The notes: a model not told the origin generated them from the sequence alone. A stretch of 64,000 bases of DNA from Hyphomonas atlantica corrig. (GCF_000682715.1 NZ_AWFH01000056.1:124001-188000); one strand, 5' to 3'. Positions 16,321 through 28,109 are shown, numbered from the stretch's first letter. Numbers and translations: made by a program.

Positions 16321-16658
16321 GTCGCCGCGCATTCCTGTTTGGACTGGTTGTGATTGGCCTGCTGATTGTCAGCCTCTATCGGGCAAAATACGGCGCGAAG
16401 GATACCGCCGCCGAATTGATGGCCATTGAAGCCCAGATCGAAGCCGCAGAATCCGAAAAGGCGCTGCTTGAGACGGAGCTCTCTCATATGAGTCGTCGCG
16501 AATGGATTGAAGAATACGCCCGCACCGAGCTGGGCATGGCGCCGCCGAAGCCGGAGCAGATGGCCTCTGAGGGCGATCTCGACGCGCTGGTGGGCGAGCC
16601 CAACAGCCTGGCTGTGAAGCCCCCTGAACCCGATCTGGACGGGGAGGCGCCCGAGTGA
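16317..16658 (+). CDS. ftsL: FtsL-like division protein
   Basis: 113 residues. One N-terminal transmembrane helix (residues about 5-21, LFGLVVIGLLIVSLYR), then a short coiled coil (AAELMAIEAQIEAAESEKALLETEL) and a Pro/Glu-rich tail. Sequence conservation of FtsL is low; the call rests on size, topology and position between rsmH and ftsI, where it always sits. FtsL forms the FtsQLB complex that activates FtsWI. Overlaps both neighbours by 4 bp. Confidence 0.85.
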   Translation: MSRRAFLFGLVVIGLLIVSLYRAKYGAKDTAAELMAIEAQIEAAESEKALLETELSHMSRREWIEEYARTELGMAPPKPEQMASEGDLDALVGEPNSLAVKPPEPDLDGEAPE

Positions 16659-18286
16659 GCGAAGCCTCCCGGAACCGGACACGGCTGGTTGGTCTTGCGA
16701 TCGGCGCGCTGTTTGTCGTTCTGGCTGGAAAGGCCGGCTATCTCTCGCTTGCGGGCGAGAAGGCCCCTGCGCGCGGCGAAGGCCTGAAATCCGAGCGTGT
16801 GGTGCGCGCAGATATAGTGGACCGAAATGGTGAGCTGCTGGCGACATCTGTTAGCGCCTATTCGCTGGTCGCCAATCCGAAACTGATCTGGGACGGGGCT
16901 GAAGTCGCTGAGGCGCTGGCGACCGTGTTGCCGGACCTGGACGTCGAGGACATGACGCGCCGCCTGTCCGATCAAAGCCGGGAGTTTGTCTGGGTCGAGC
17001 GCGGCCTGACCCCGCGCCGCCGCCAAGCCGTTTTCGATCTGGGCCTTGAGGGCCTTCGCTTCGAAGAGGAAAGCCGCCGGGCCTATCCGCGCGGCACGCT
17101 GGCCGGTCAGGTGCTCGGCTATACGAACATCGATGGCGTCGGCGCAGGCGGCATCGAATACAGCCAGAATGAACGCCTTGCCGCCGGTGGTGAGCCGGTA
17201 CGCCTGACCATCGACAATGGTGTGCAGGCCGCGGTGGAAGCGGAACTGGCAATATCTGCCGTAGAGCATGAGGCCGAAGGCGGCGCGGCGATCCTGATGG
17301 ATGCGCAGACCGGAGAAATCCGCGCGATGGCCAGCTGGCCGCCCTTCGATCCGAACCGATCCATCGACATCTCCATGACGGACCCCTCCCGCCTGAACCG
17401 GGCAACGGGCGCCGTCTATGAGCTGGGCTCGATCTTCAAGCCGTTTACCGTCGCCGCCGCGCTCGAAGCGGGTGTGATCCATCCCAAGGAGATGTTTGAC
17501 GTACGCAAGCCGCTCGAAATTCGCGGCTACAAGATCGAGGATGACCACCCGCTCTATGGCGATGCGGATGTCACGCACATTATTTCCAAGAGTTCGAACA
17601 TCGGCACGGTGCGGATCAATGAGAAGCTCGGTCCGCGCCGCCAGCAGGATTTCCTGCGCCGTGCTGGCCTGATGGAACGGGCAGCCATCGAACTATCCGG
17701 CAGCTCGGCGCCCATCCTGCCGGAACGCTTCGATGATCTCTATTCTGCAACCGTGTCCTATGGACACGGCATTGCCGTGTCGCCCATGGCGTTCCTTGCG
17801 GCCTTCTCATCCTTTGCAAATGGTGGAGAGCGGGTTCAGCCGACCCTGATCATGGATGCCACGCGCGAACGGCCTGAGCCTGTGCGGGTCATGTCCGCCC
17901 TGACGGCAGAAATTGTGAACGTGATGATGCGCGAAGCGGTGGTCACCGGCACTGGCAAGAATGCCGAAGTGGCCGGCTATCGCGTCGCCGGAAAGACCGG
18001 CACCGCAGAGAAGCCGGTTGATGGCGGATATTATGATGACCGCAATGTCACGAGCTTTGCGGCAGTCTTTCCCTATGATCGCCCCCAATATGCCCTGATC
18101 GTCACTCTGGATGATCCGAAGGCCGGATCGGAGATCGGCGCGACGGCGGCGTTCAATGCGGCTCCGGCAGCGGGACGGATGATCGAGCGCGTGGCTCCGC
18201 TTCTTGGGCTGGCCCCACGCTTCGAGGATATCCGCCCGGCTGGCGCAGCCCTCCGCTCCGGCGAGGAGAAGAGGAGTTCCTTGTGA
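16655..18286 (+). CDS. ftsI: Septal peptidoglycan transpeptidase FtsI (PBP3)
   Basis: 543 residues. N-terminal membrane helix (about 11-30), a dimerisation/pedestal domain with RGxIxDRNG-like RADIVDRNGELLA, and a class B transpeptidase domain with active-site tetrad SIFK (Ser259-Lys262), SSN and KTGT (in AGKTGTAEKP). It crosslinks septal peptidoglycan in partnership with FtsW. The stop overlaps the GTG start of murE. Confidence 0.97.
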   Translation: MSEASRNRTRLVGLAIGALFVVLAGKAGYLSLAGEKAPARGEGLKSERVVRADIVDRNGELLATSVSAYSLVANPKLIWDGAEVAEALATVLPDLDVEDMTRRLSDQSREFVWVERGLTPRRRQAVFDLGLEGLRFEEESRRAYPRGTLAGQVLGYTNIDGVGAGGIEYSQNERLAAGGEPVRLTIDNGVQAAVEAELAISAVEHEAEGGAAILMDAQTGEIRAMASWPPFDPNRSIDISMTDPSRLNRATGAVYELGSIFKPFTVAAALEAGVIHPKEMFDVRKPLEIRGYKIEDDHPLYGDADVTHIISKSSNIGTVRINEKLGPRRQQDFLRRAGLMERAAIELSGSSAPILPERFDDLYSATVSYGHGIAVSPMAFLAAFSSFANGGERVQPTLIMDATRERPEPVRVMSALTAEIVNVMMREAVVTGTGKNAEVAGYRVAGKTGTAEKPVDGGYYDDRNVTSFAAVFPYDRPQYALIVTLDDPKAGSEIGATAAFNAAPAAGRMIERVAPLLGLAPRFEDIRPAGAALRSGEEKRSSL

Positions 18287-19722
18287 CCAGTTTGAAAGAC
18301 CTTTTCCCGCTCATCGAGCAGGGCGATATCGAGATCAAAGGCATGACGGCAGACAGCCGCCGTGTCGCGCCGGGCTATCTGTTCGCCGCGCTGAAAGGCA
18401 CTGTGTCGGATGGGCGGGACTACATCCCGCAAGCTATCGAAAAAGGCGCCGTGGCAGTCCTGTCCGAGGGCGGTGTGGATGTCGCGGGCGCAGCGCACGT
18501 TATTGCAGACGAACCACGTCGGGCGCTGGCGCTGGCGGCGAAACGGTTTCATGCCGCGCAGCCGAAGACGATTGCCGCCGTGACAGGAACGAATGGAAAG
18601 TCGTCCACGGTCGATTTTTGTCGCCAGATCTGGGCCAATGCTGGGCTGTCTGCTGCCTCGATGGGCACGCTCGGGGCCATCGGCCCGAAGGGCAAGATTG
18701 ATGTTGGCCACACAACACCAGACCCGGTGACCATTCACGAGACCTTGTACGAACTGGTCGGGCAGGGGGTGAGCCATTGCGCGATGGAGGCCTCCAGTCA
18801 CGGCCTGGAACAGCATCGCCTGGATGGTGTGGACTTGTCGGCAGTGGCGTTCCTGAATTTCACGCAGGACCACCTCGATTATCATGCGACGATGGAGGAA
18901 TATCTCGACGCGAAGCTGCGCCTGTTCCGTGATTTTGGCGGTCAGGGTATGCCGGCCATTGTCAATGCAGACAGCGACCATCGTGACGTGTTCGAAAAGG
19001 CCGCGACAGATCATGGCCTTCAGGTTGTGTCGTTTGGCTGGCGCGGGGAAGACCTCTGGATTGACGAGATCATGCCGCGCGCAACCGGACAGGTGCTGAA
19101 CCTGTTCTGGCGCGATGTGGAATGGAAGCCATTTGAACTGCCCCTTATTGGAGAATTCCAGGCGCTCAACGCGCTGGCGGCGGCGGCAATCTGCCTCTCG
19201 CTCGGCATGGAGCCGGAGCAAGTGGTCGACGGGCTGATGAAACTTAAGCCCGTAAAAGGCCGGTTGGAACTCGTCGGCAAGACCGAGGCAGGCGCGGGCG
19301 TGTTCGTGGATTATGCTCACACGCCGGATGGGCTTGACGTATTGCTGCGGGCTGTTCGTCCGCATACGGCCGGGCGCCTGAAAGTGATTTTCGGCTGCGG
19401 CGGGGACCGGGATGCGAAGAAACGTCCGCTCATGGGCGAGATCGCCGCGCGCCAGGCCGATGATGTGATCGTCACGGATGACAATCCCCGCTCCGAAGAC
19501 CCGGACCAGATCCGGCATGCCATTCTCGAAGCTGCGCCGGACGCGCGCGAGATTGGTGATCGCGGCGAAGCGATCCGCACGGTGATCGCAGAACTGCAAA
19601 AAGGCGACACGCTTGTCATCGCTGGCAAAGGGCACGAAACCGGCCAGGTCATCGGTGCGGACGTGATCCCGTTCTCTGATCAGGAAACGGCGCTTGACGC
19701 CCTGAAGGGAGTTGCCGGATGA
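18283..19722 (+). CDS. murE: UDP-MurNAc-tripeptide synthetase (meso-DAP adding)
   Basis: 479 residues from GTG 18283. Mur ligase that adds the third residue. ATP loop GTNGKSS near residues 100-106; the DNPR motif in VTDDNPRSEDP is typical of meso-diaminopimelate-adding MurE rather than the lysine type. Overlaps ftsI and murF by 4 bp. Confidence 0.97.
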   Translation: MTSLKDLFPLIEQGDIEIKGMTADSRRVAPGYLFAALKGTVSDGRDYIPQAIEKGAVAVLSEGGVDVAGAAHVIADEPRRALALAAKRFHAAQPKTIAAVTGTNGKSSTVDFCRQIWANAGLSAASMGTLGAIGPKGKIDVGHTTPDPVTIHETLYELVGQGVSHCAMEASSHGLEQHRLDGVDLSAVAFLNFTQDHLDYHATMEEYLDAKLRLFRDFGGQGMPAIVNADSDHRDVFEKAATDHGLQVVSFGWRGEDLWIDEIMPRATGQVLNLFWRDVEWKPFELPLIGEFQALNALAAAAICLSLGMEPEQVVDGLMKLKPVKGRLELVGKTEAGAGVFVDYAHTPDGLDVLLRAVRPHTAGRLKVIFGCGGDRDAKKRPLMGEIAARQADDVIVTDDNPRSEDPDQIRHAILEAAPDAREIGDRGEAIRTVIAELQKGDTLVIAGKGHETGQVIGADVIPFSDQETALDALKGVAG

Positions 19723-21152
19723 GTGCGCCGCTCTGGACATCTTCAGACATTGCGCTCGTGACGGGCGGCGCTGCGACAGATCCCTTCGCGGTGACCGGTT
19801 CTGTGTCGATCGACACGCGCAGCCTGAAGCCGGGCGATTTGTTCGTTGCCCTGACGGACCAGCGCGATGGCCATGACTTCGTTGAAGCGGCGTTTGCCGC
19901 CGGGGCGGCGGGCGCGCTTGTTTCGCGCCGGGTCGGTTTGGGGCCGCAAGTCGTGGTCGAAGATGTGCTTGCTGCGCTGGAGCAGATGGGCGTGGCCGCG
20001 CGGGTACGCTGCGGCGCCCATCGCACGGCGGTAACGGGCTCGGCTGGCAAGACCAGCGTCAAGGAAATGTTGGCGCAGATCTATCGTGCCTTCGGCCCGG
20101 CGCACTGGAATGTCAAAAGTTTCAACAATCACTGGGGCGTGCCACTGACGCTGGCGCGCATGCCGGAAGAAACCACCCGCGCTGTCTTCGAGATCGGCAT
20201 GTCGACGCCGGGTGAGATTGCGCCGCGTAGCCAGATGGTTCGTCCGCACACCGGCATCGTCACCTGCATCGCCGGGGCGCATCTTGAGGGGCTTGGTTCA
20301 CTCAGCGCCGTGGCGCATGAGAAGGCCGACATTTTCAGCGGGCTGGAAGCGGGCGGCACGTTTATCCTGCCCGCGGATGACGAATTTTTTGAATATCTGG
20401 CCGGGCGCGCGCGGCGCTTTTGCCCAACCGGGAATCTCGAAAGCTTTGGCCGCAGCGCCGAGGCCACGGCTCGCGTCGTCGGCTATGAGACCGATGGCAA
20501 TGAAAGCCGCATCCAGTTGGACATCGTCGGCAAGCCGGTTCTGGTCACCATCAACGCTGTCGGCGAGCATTGGGCGATGAACGCGGCGGCAGCCGTGTTG
20601 GCGGCCAGCCAGTCCGGGCTTGCGGTCGAGGATTGCGCAGAGGCGCTGACAGGATACACGCCGCCCCCGGGGCGCGGCACGGCCGAACAGATTACCCTAC
20701 CACAAGGCGGTGCGGTCATGCTGATCGACGATGCCTATAATGCCAACCCGGCCAGCATGCGCGCCTCGCTGTCAGCCCTCCAGCGGCGCAGTGGCGGACG
20801 ACGCCTGATTGCGCTCGGCGAGATGCTGGAAATCGGCGATACATCGGATGCGGAGCATGCAGGCCTGGCTGATCCGGTGGCAGATACCGGGCCAGCTGCC
20901 ATATTCCTGTCAGGCGACAAAATGACTCATCTGGCGGACTCACTTCCGCCCCAGTTCGAGCCGATCTGGGCACGCAATTGGGAAGAGCTGTGGAATCCTC
21001 TGCAAAATGCACTCCGAGATGGAGATGTGCTCTTGATCAAGGGCTCGAATGCGTCCGGGATGGCGAAACTAGCTGACCGACTTCGCCAATGGAGCGAGTT
21101 GGCAACGGGTAAGATGGAAGGCGGGGCAGAAGGCACCGCGAAGGTTGGGTGA
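19719..21152 (+). CDS. murF: UDP-MurNAc-tripeptide:D-Ala-D-Ala ligase
   Basis: 477 residues. Adds D-Ala-D-Ala to complete the UDP-MurNAc-pentapeptide. ATP-binding loop [11 protein letters not shown] near residue 107; [14 protein letters not shown] is the conserved C-terminal ligase motif. Both ends overlap neighbouring genes (murE stop, mraY GTG/ATG). Confidence 0.97.
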   Translation: MSAPLWTSSDIALVTGGAATDPFAVTGSVSIDTRSLKPGDLFVALTDQRDGHDFVEAAFAAGAAGALVSRRVGLGPQVVVEDVLAALEQMGVAARVRCGAHRTAVTGSAGKTSVKEMLAQIYRAFGPAHWNVKSFNNHWGVPLTLARMPEETTRAVFEIGMSTPGEIAPRSQMVRPHTGIVTCIAGAHLEGLGSLSAVAHEKADIFSGLEAGGTFILPADDEFFEYLAGRARRFCPTGNLESFGRSAEATARVVGYETDGNESRIQLDIVGKPVLVTINAVGEHWAMNAAAAVLAASQSGLAVEDCAEALTGYTPPPGRGTAEQITLPQGGAVMLIDDAYNANPASMRASLSALQRRSGGRRLIALGEMLEIGDTSDAEHAGLADPVADTGPAAIFLSGDKMTHLADSLPPQFEPIWARNWEELWNPLQNALRDGDVLLIKGSNASGMAKLADRLRQWSELATGKMEGGAEGTAKVG

Positions 21153-22345
21153 TGCTGTATGAGTGGCTGGCCGCAGACAGCGGTATATTCAATGTTCTGA
21201 ACTATATCACCTTCCGCTCGGGAGCCGCCGTGGTGACGGCGTTCCTTGTGACGGTGATGTTCGGCGACGCGATGATCAACTTCCTCCGTGCCCGGCAGGG
21301 TAAGGGGCAGCCGATCCGCGACCTGTCATTGGAAGCCCAGCTCTCGAAGCAGGGCACACCAACCATGGGCGGCTTCCTGATCTGGTTCGGCCTGGTCATT
21401 GGCGTATTGCTCTGGGGCAATCTGAAAAATCCGTACATCTGGGTCACCCTGTTCGTGACCCTGTCCTATGCCTTTCTCGGCTTCCTCGACGATTTCGCCA
21501 AAGTTTCCAAACAGACCGATGCGGGCGTCTCGGCCAAGCTGCGCCTACTGGTCGGCTTCGGCATTGCGGCGCTGGCTTGTGCCTTCATCATGGGGCTGCA
21601 CGGCGCACACACACCGGCGGGCCATGCCGAATGGGGCCCGCTCAACGATCTGGCAAAGACCATCGCCAGCCTCGCGCCAAAGACAAGCGTTGAGCCTGCT
21701 GACCCGGCCTTTGCAGGCGGTGTGGCCGTGCCCTTTGTGAATGACTATTTCTTCCCGCTTGGCGCCTTCTTCATCCTGTTTGGAATGATCGTTGTGGTCG
21801 GCAGTGCGAACGCCGTGAACTTCACCGATGGGCTCGACGGGCTGGCCATTGTGCCGATGAGCTTTGCCGCCGCCTCCTATGCGCTGATCGCCTACCTGAC
21901 GGGTAACTTCGTGTTCGCTGATTATCTCGGCATCCAGTTCACGCCCGGCACCGGGGAACTGGCCGTTCTGCTTGGCGCCATGATTGGCGCGGGCATGGGC
22001 TTTCTCTGGTACAATGCCTACCCGGCCAAGGTCTTTATGGGCGATACCGGCTCGCTGGGCCTCGGCGGCATGCTGGGCGTCGTGGCGGTCGCGGCCAAGC
22101 ATGAGTTCGCGCTGGTCATCATCGGTGGCCTGTTCGTGCTCGAAGCCTTGTCGGTGATGATGCAGGTCGGCTGGTTCAAGATCACACGGAAACTGACCGG
22201 CGAAGGCAAGCGCATCTTCCTGATGGCGCCGCTGCACCACCACTTTCAGAAAAGGAACTGGCCAGAGACGCGCGTCGTCGCCCGGTTCTGGATACTGTCC
22301 GTCCTGTTCGCCCTCGCGGGCCTCGCAACCCTGAAGCTGAGGTAA
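21149..22345 (+). CDS. mraY: Phospho-MurNAc-pentapeptide translocase
   Basis: 398 residues, polytopic. Makes lipid I on undecaprenyl phosphate. Conserved acidic sites are visible: [18 protein letters not shown] and [12 protein letters not shown], plus the C-terminal LHHHFQ. Start is GTG 21149 or the adjoining ATG 21152. An approximately 40-residue insertion ([20 protein letters not shown] and following) sits after the fourth helix, somewhat longer than in enterobacterial MraY. Confidence 0.97.
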   Translation: MMLYEWLAADSGIFNVLNYITFRSGAAVVTAFLVTVMFGDAMINFLRARQGKGQPIRDLSLEAQLSKQGTPTMGGFLIWFGLVIGVLLWGNLKNPYIWVTLFVTLSYAFLGFLDDFAKVSKQTDAGVSAKLRLLVGFGIAALACAFIMGLHGAHTPAGHAEWGPLNDLAKTIASLAPKTSVEPADPAFAGGVAVPFVNDYFFPLGAFFILFGMIVVVGSANAVNFTDGLDGLAIVPMSFAAASYALIAYLTGNFVFADYLGIQFTPGTGELAVLLGAMIGAGMGFLWYNAYPAKVFMGDTGSLGLGGMLGVVAVAAKHEFALVIIGGLFVLEALSVMMQVGWFKITRKLTGEGKRIFLMAPLHHHFQKRNWPETRVVARFWILSVLFALAGLATLKLR

Positions 22346-22355
22346 GTGGAGACTT

Positions 22356-23771
22356 ATGATTCCGATTACTGAATATGCGGGAAGAGATGTTGCAGTGTTC
22401 GGCCTTGGCCGGACAGGCCTCTCGGCTGCCAAGGCTCTGAAGGCTGGCGGCGCGCGTGTTCATGCCTGGGATGATAATGAAGAGACCCGCGCCAAGGCAG
22501 AGGCCGCCGGCCTGACCTTGTCGGACATCAACAAACGCGACTGGCAGACCTTCGCGGCGCTCGTGCTGTCGCCGGGCGTGCCCTACAAATTTCCTCAACC
22601 ACACCGCATCGTGCGCATGGCGGAAATGACCAATGTGCCAATTGTCGGTGACATGGAGTTGTTCGCCCGCGCCGTGCAGGCATTGCCGGAACGCGGCCGC
22701 CCGAAGATTGTCGGCATCACCGGCACGAATGGCAAATCGACCACGACGGCGCTGATCGGACATATCCTGAAGCAGGCAGGCCGGGATGTGCGCATCGGCG
22801 GAAACATCGGCACCGGCGTCCTGGACCTGGCGCCCCTGCATGCCAATGCGGTCTATGTGCTGGAGCTGTCGTCTTACCAGCTGGATTTGGTGAAGAGCCT
22901 GCATTGCGACGTGGCCGTCCTGATGAACATCACACCGGACCATCTGGATCGTCATGGCGGCATGGAAGGCTACCAGGCCGCGAAGATGCGCATTTTCCAG
23001 AACCAGACAGAACGCGATGTCGCTGTTATCGGGTTTGACGATGTGATTACCCAGTCCATCGCCATCGGTCTGTCGGCAAATGGCCCGGCGCGGGTCCTGC
23101 AGGCCTCGTCCACCTATGCGCTTGGCCGAGGCGTCAGCGCCGTGGACGGACGGCTTTACGATAGTTGCAACGGGCAGGCCCAGTACATTGGCAATCTGCG
23201 CGACTGCATGGCCCTGCCCGGACGCCACAACCATCAGAACGCTGCGGCGGCCTATGCGGCCTGCCGGTCGCTTGGCCTGGACCAGCAGGCGATCATGGAC
23301 GGCCTGCGCACCTTCCCTGGTCTTGCGCATCGTCTGGAAATGGTCGGCGAGATCGATGGCGTGAAATTCGTCAACGACTCCAAGGCAACCAATGCCGAGG
23401 CAGCCGAGCAGGCGCTGAAGGCCTACAAGAACGCCTACTGGATCGCTGGCGGCGTGCCCAAGGCCGAAGGTATCAAGCCGCTCGCGCCCTTGTTCCCGAA
23501 CATTACGAAAGCCTATCTGATCGGTGAGGCCGAGGAGCCATTCTCTGCCACGCTGAGAGGGCAGGTTGCTGTTCAGTCCTGTGGCTCGCTCGAAAAAGCA
23601 GTCGCGGCTGCATTTAAGGATGCAAAAGCGGTCGGAGACGAAAATCCGGTCATTCTTCTTTCACCTGCCTGTGCGAGTTTCGACCAGTTCCGCGATTTTG
23701 AACATCGCGGAGATGTGTTCCGGAGCATCGTTCAGTCCATGATGCCGCAGGAGATAAAGGAGTTGGCTTGA
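22356..23771 (+). CDS. murD: UDP-MurNAc-L-alanine:D-glutamate ligase
   Basis: 471 residues. Adds D-glutamate. N-terminal Rossmann motif VFGLGRTGLS, ATP loop GITGTNGKSTT near residue 120, and the HRLE and NDSKATN motifs of the C-terminal domain. Ten bases after mraY; its stop overlaps the TTG start of ftsW. Confidence 0.97.
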   Translation: MIPITEYAGRDVAVFGLGRTGLSAAKALKAGGARVHAWDDNEETRAKAEAAGLTLSDINKRDWQTFAALVLSPGVPYKFPQPHRIVRMAEMTNVPIVGDMELFARAVQALPERGRPKIVGITGTNGKSTTTALIGHILKQAGRDVRIGGNIGTGVLDLAPLHANAVYVLELSSYQLDLVKSLHCDVAVLMNITPDHLDRHGGMEGYQAAKMRIFQNQTERDVAVIGFDDVITQSIAIGLSANGPARVLQASSTYALGRGVSAVDGRLYDSCNGQAQYIGNLRDCMALPGRHNHQNAAAAYAACRSLGLDQQAIMDGLRTFPGLAHRLEMVGEIDGVKFVNDSKATNAEAAEQALKAYKNAYWIAGGVPKAEGIKPLAPLFPNITKAYLIGEAEEPFSATLRGQVAVQSCGSLEKAVAAAFKDAKAVGDENPVILLSPACASFDQFRDFEHRGDVFRSIVQSMMPQEIKELA

Positions 23772-24919
23772 CCTACGTATCGTCCACCCCACTGCTCGCA
23801 CGCTCGGATATGTCCTGGCTGACCGAGTGGCGGCGGACGCTCGATTGGGGCCTGCTCGGCGGCGCATTCTTTCTCATGGCAATTGGCCTGCTCCTGTCGC
23901 TCGCGGCCGGGCCATCGGCGGCGACGCGCATTGGCTATGACGATCCCTATTTCTTTGTTCTGAGGCAGGTCTGTTTTGTCGGGCTGGGCGCGATCATCAT
24001 GGTTGCGGTCAGTATGCTGGACCGCGCCTGGGCCCGGCGGTTTGCCACATTCGTATTCGTCGCCAGCCTCGCCTTGATGTTCTTCATCCTGCTCTACGGG
24101 CATGAAGCCAAAGGCGCGCAGCGCTGGCTGCGCATTGCCGGCTTTTCGCTCCAGCCGAGCGAGATGGTGAAGCCGGCCCTGATCGTTCTGGGTGGCTGGC
24201 TATTGGCGCAACGTGAACAGTATCCGGATGGTCCCTGGGCGGTAACGGCTTTCCTGTTCTATGCGGTCACGCTCGGGCTCTTGCTGTTGCAGCCGGATGT
24301 CGGCCAGTCGGCCCTTTTGACGGCGGCCTTCGTGGTGACTTTCTTCGTCAGCGGGCTTCCGTGGAAATGGGCGGCCGGGTTCGCCATCGGTGGCTTGGGG
24401 CTTGCGACGTCCCTTTACACTTTGCTGCCGCATGTGCGGTATCGGGTGAACAGTTTCATCGATCCCAGCTCCGCAGACACCTACCAGATCGACCGGGCTG
24501 CAGAGGCCATCGGCCGGGGGGGCCTGTTTGGCGTCGGTCCGGGGGAAGGCCAGGTGAAGATCCATCTGCCGGACGCGCACACGGATTTCATCTTCGCGGT
24601 CATGGTCGAGGAATTCGGTCTTGTGGCTGCACTCGTGCTGATGGCCATTTTCGTGTTGCTGATCCTGAGAGGCTTCCGCGCCAGCTCTCGTCTGCACGAT
24701 GGGTATGCACGGGCGGCAAGTGCCGGACTCTTCACGCTATTTGGCCTTCAGGCTGCCATAAATATCGCGGTAAATCTGGCTCTGATACCGCCAAAGGGCA
24801 TGACACTGCCTTTTGTGTCCTATGGCGGCTCGTCCATGATCGGGACGGGATTGACACTGGGCCTTGCGCTGGCACTTGTGCGCGGACAAGGTACGCGCAC
24901 AAGGGGCCGGTATGGCTGA
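23768..24919 (+). CDS. ftsW: Septal peptidoglycan glycosyltransferase FtsW
   Basis: 383 residues, SEDS family with about ten transmembrane helices. Polymerises glycan from lipid II at the septum with FtsI. Conserved elements include [46 protein letters not shown] and VSYGGSSM. The TTG at 23768 overlaps the murD stop; ATG 23810 (MSWLTEW) is an alternative start that would remove 14 residues. The end overlaps murG by 8 bp. Confidence 0.96.
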   Translation: MTYVSSTPLLARSDMSWLTEWRRTLDWGLLGGAFFLMAIGLLLSLAAGPSAATRIGYDDPYFFVLRQVCFVGLGAIIMVAVSMLDRAWARRFATFVFVASLALMFFILLYGHEAKGAQRWLRIAGFSLQPSEMVKPALIVLGGWLLAQREQYPDGPWAVTAFLFYAVTLGLLLLQPDVGQSALLTAAFVVTFFVSGLPWKWAAGFAIGGLGLATSLYTLLPHVRYRVNSFIDPSSADTYQIDRAAEAIGRGGLFGVGPGEGQVKIHLPDAHTDFIFAVMVEEFGLVAALVLMAIFVLLILRGFRASSRLHDGYARAASAGLFTLFGLQAAINIAVNLALIPPKGMTLPFVSYGGSSMIGTGLTLGLALALVRGQGTRTRGRYG

Positions 24920-26009
24920 CACGAAAGACAAGCTCGTCATCATCGCAGCAGGGGGAACCGGGGGGCACATGTTCCCCGCACGCGCCTTTGCGGACGAGAT
25001 GCGCGCGCGCGGCTGGCGGATCGGCCTGATCTCTGACAAGCGCGGCGCGAAATATACCAAGGACTTCCCGGCAGACTGGCTGGAGCAGGTGCAGGCCGCC
25101 TCTCCGAACTTCCGCAAGCCCTGGACGTTGCCGAAGGCGGCCATGAAGATCAATGCGGGCATTAACCGCGCCAAGAAGCTGATGTTCGAGTCGCGTCCGA
25201 TGCTGGTGGCAGGGTTTGGCGGGTATCCGGCCTTTCCAGCACTTGCAGCGGCGCGGCGGATGAACGTGCCGATCATTATTCACGAACAGAACGCTGTCCT
25301 GGGCCGGGTGAACCGGCGCTTTGCGCGGCAGGCCAAACTGGTGGCAAGCGGGTTCGAGCGGCTGGACAAGCTGCCATCCTGGAGTGCGCATCTGGCGGTC
25401 GGTAATCCGGTACGAGAAGCCATTCTCGCGCGGCGCGATGATCCGTTCCCGTCTACGGACGACAAGCTGACCATTTTGATCACTGGCGGCAGTCAGGGAT
25501 CAAAGATCATTGGCGAGACAATTCCGGCGGCGATTGTTGATCATATCCCGCCACCGTTGCAATCGCGCCTGCGCGTGATCCAGCAGGTTCGCAAGGAGCA
25601 GTACGCGTTTGTCGGCAATATGTATCGCCGCGCGAAGATCGAGGCGGAATTGTCGCCATTCTTTTCCGATATGCCGGAGAAGCTGTCGCAAGCGCATCTC
25701 GTCATTGCACGGTCCGGCGCGGGGACGGTGTCGGAGATCGCGGCGGTAGGTCGGCCCAGTATCCTGATCCCGCTGGCCATTGCCATGGATGACCACCAGG
25801 CCGCCAATGCCGAGGCGCTGACAGAGATTGGCGCGGCAGACATGGTGCTGGAAACCAATCTCTATCCGCAATTGCTGGGCGGGCTGATCACAGCGCGCTT
25901 GCAGGATACGGACGAACTGAAACAACGCGCAGCCAAGGCGAAAGCGTCGGCAAAGATAAATGCGGCCAAGGAACTTGCCGACATGGCAGAGCGGGTGGCG
26001 GAGCTTTAG
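24912..26009 (+). CDS. murG: Lipid II synthase MurG
   Basis: 365 residues from ATG 24912 ([15 protein letters not shown]). GT-B glycosyltransferase adding GlcNAc to lipid I. Gly-rich [11 protein letters not shown] at 13-23 and the second loop [29 protein letters not shown] and DHQAANA bind UDP-GlcNAc. The start is set by the family's N-terminal glycine loop; frames from 24864 add unrelated residues. Its 3' end overlaps the convergent DUF3291 gene by 4 bp. Confidence 0.97.
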   Translation: MADTKDKLVIIAAGGTGGHMFPARAFADEMRARGWRIGLISDKRGAKYTKDFPADWLEQVQAASPNFRKPWTLPKAAMKINAGINRAKKLMFESRPMLVAGFGGYPAFPALAAARRMNVPIIIHEQNAVLGRVNRRFARQAKLVASGFERLDKLPSWSAHLAVGNPVREAILARRDDPFPSTDDKLTILITGGSQGSKIIGETIPAAIVDHIPPPLQSRLRVIQQVRKEQYAFVGNMYRRAKIEAELSPFFSDMPEKLSQAHLVIARSGAGTVSEIAAVGRPSILIPLAIAMDDHQAANAEALTEIGAADMVLETNLYPQLLGGLITARLQDTDELKQRAAKAKASAKINAAKELADMAERVAEL

Positions 26010-26494
26010 GCCACCCGAGGGGCGCAGGCGTGCGTCCTGTGCATCTTCGCGTCGCGCAGCCATTCCCAACCGAAAGCGGTGTCGGAATCGCCATGCTCGC
26101 GGCGATGCGCAAGGCGCTCCATCGCTTCGTCCAAGGTTGGCTGGTGGCCTTCCGGCACCCACCACATCACGAAATGCATATCCCGCATCATCTCGAACCA
26201 TTCAGTCCGGCGCTCATAGAATTTGCGGTGAATGGTGCCCCAGACGAAGGTTTCGAGGCTTTTGACGTCTTCCCAGACGGTCAGGTTGGCGACGAACTGC
26301 GGGTCGTCGCCGATTTTCGCCTCGGTGTTGCCCTGGCCGGGCTCGCCTGAACCTTCCATCATCCAGACGAAACCCGGCATGGATTTGCCGATCCCGTTGA
26401 CGAGGTCGAGATTGTCCATGAACTCCTTGACGCGTGGATCATCAGTCGGGGCGGCGAGGCGGCCGACATTCAGCTGGGCCAGATGCATGTTCAT
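26006..26494 (-). CDS. DUF3291 family protein, antisense within the division cluster
   Basis: 162 residues from ATG 26494, preceded by GGGAG; starts further upstream add unconserved sequence. Pattern [40 protein letters not shown] and [19 protein letters not shown] identifies a DUF3291 (dimeric alpha/beta-barrel-like) protein. Members are small cytoplasmic proteins of unknown function, some monooxygenase-like. It is the only gene on the minus strand between mraZ and murC and therefore separates murG from murC. Confidence 0.85.
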   Translation of the reverse strand: MNMHLAQLNVGRLAAPTDDPRVKEFMDNLDLVNGIGKSMPGFVWMMEGSGEPGQGNTEAKIGDDPQFVANLTVWEDVKSLETFVWGTIHRKFYERRTEWFEMMRDMHFVMWWVPEGHQPTLDEAMERLAHRREHGDSDTAFGWEWLRDAKMHRTHACAPRVA

Positions 26495-26684
26495 GATTGA
26501 GGCTCCCAAACCGTTGAAGCACTCGAATCGCGCCTCATTCCAGTCATGTTGGGACTGCATCTTCTGGGTTCAAGAATATCGCTGGCAGGTTTCATGAATG
26601 CGTCGTGCAGAAGCAGCGCTTGCTTCCCGCTCCCGCGTCACGGTATCGCTAGGCGTTCCCGCTTTCTTATCTGGACGATCACGC

Positions 26685-28109
26685 ATGACCTCTCCCACTC
26701 CTTTTGACCTTGGCCCGGCGCATATTGTTGGCATCGGCGGCATTGGCATGTCCGGCATTGCGGATGTGATGATCACGATGGGCTATGAGGTTCAGGGTTC
26801 GGATATTCGTGAATCCGACAATATCCAGCGTCTGAGAGAGCGCGGCGCAAAGATCTTCATTGGCCACAAGGCCGAAAATGTGAAGGGTGCCGGGACCGTC
26901 ATCATCTCCACGGCGATCAAATCCGGAAATCCCGAAGTGGACGCCGCCCGCGCTGCCGGCATTCCGGTTGTGCGCCGTGCCAATATGCTGGCAGAGATCA
27001 CGCGCCTGAAATACACGGTCTGCATCGCCGGAACGCATGGCAAGACGACGACGACCAGCATGGTCGCGGCGCTGCTGGATGGTGCGAACATCGACCCGAC
27101 CGTCATCAATGGCGGCATCATCCATGCCTATGGCTCGAACTACAAGGCGGGCGAGAGCGACTGGATGGTGGTCGAAAGCGACGAAAGCGATGGAACCTTC
27201 GCCAAGCTGCACCCGACCTGCGCCGTGGTCACGAATATCGACCCTGAGCATATGGACCATTATGGCAGCATGGAAAAATTGCGCGAGGCGTTTGATACCT
27301 TCGTCGAGAACTTGCCTTTCTACGGATTTGCCGTCCTGTGTACGGACCACCCGGAAGTGCAGGGGCTGGCCGCGCGGGTGACAGACCGCCGGCGCATCAC
27401 TTATGGCTTCAACCGCCAGGCAGATGTGCGGGCCATCAATTTGAACACCGACCTGTCCGGCGCGCATTTCGATGTCGCCCTGCGTCGTCCGGGCTCGGCA
27501 CAGCCACGCATGATTGAAGGGCTGACCCTGCCGATGGCGGGTGAGCACAATGTGCAGAACGCCCTGGCAGCTGTGGCCGTGGCGCTGGAGCTGGGTGCGA
27601 CGGATGAACAGATCCGCACTTCGATGGGCCAGTTCGGCGGGGTAAAGCGCCGCTTCACCCAGGTTGGCGAATGGACGCCCGTCGAGGGCCAGCCACCTGT
27701 GCGCATCATCGACGATTACGGGCACCACCCGGTCGAGATCTCAGCCGTGCTGAAGGCCGCGCGCGCGATGCAGGGGCAGGGCCAGCTGATCGCCGTGTGC
27801 CAGCCGCACCGCTATACGCGCCTGCGCGACCTGTTCGAGGATTTCTCGCGCTGCTTTGACCAGGCCGACCATGTTCTGGTCGCGCCGGTCTATGAGGCGG
27901 GTGAAAGCCCGATCGAAGGCTTTGACCATGAAACGCTGGTCACCAGCATTGCACGCAATGGGCATCGCGGCGCTGCAACGATCGAATCTCTCGACGCGCT
28001 GCCGGCAGTGCTGAAGGGTGTGGCAGAGCCCGGCGCAATGGTGGTTTGTCTCGGCGCAGGCGACATCACCAAATATGCTGCAGACCTCGCAGAAAAGCTG
28101 TCAGGCTGA
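26685..28109 (+). CDS. murC: UDP-MurNAc:L-alanine ligase
   Basis: 474 residues from ATG 26685 ([19 protein letters not shown]). Adds L-alanine to UDP-MurNAc, the first Mur ligase step. N-terminal [12 protein letters not shown] loop [11 protein letters not shown] near residue 115, and DDYGHHP/QPHRYTR motifs typical of MurC. Its own promoter probably lies in 26561-26684, because the preceding gene is antisense. No murB, ddl, ftsQ, ftsA or ftsZ follows. Confidence 0.97.
   Translation: MTSPTPFDLGPAHIVGIGGIGMSGIADVMITMGYEVQGSDIRESDNIQRLRERGAKIFIGHKAENVKGAGTVIISTAIKSGNPEVDAARAAGIPVVRRANMLAEITRLKYTVCIAGTHGKTTTTSMVAALLDGANIDPTVINGGIIHAYGSNYKAGESDWMVVESDESDGTFAKLHPTCAVVTNIDPEHMDHYGSMEKLREAFDTFVENLPFYGFAVLCTDHPEVQGLAARVTDRRRITYGFNRQADVRAINLNTDLSGAHFDVALRRPGSAQPRMIEGLTLPMAGEHNVQNALAAVAVALELGATDEQIRTSMGQFGGVKRRFTQVGEWTPVEGQPPVRIIDDYGHHPVEISAVLKAARAMQGQGQLIAVCQPHRYTRLRDLFEDFSRCFDQADHVLVAPVYEAGESPIEGFDHETLVTSIARNGHRGAATIESLDALPAVLKGVAEPGAMVVCLGAGDITKYAADLAEKLSG

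Noticed and set aside
18073-19740. Long antisense open frame of 555 codons opposite murE
   Set aside because: It is antisense to a certain Mur ligase gene; its composition is His/Arg/Asp-rich as expected of a GC-rich shadow and it has no recognised motif.
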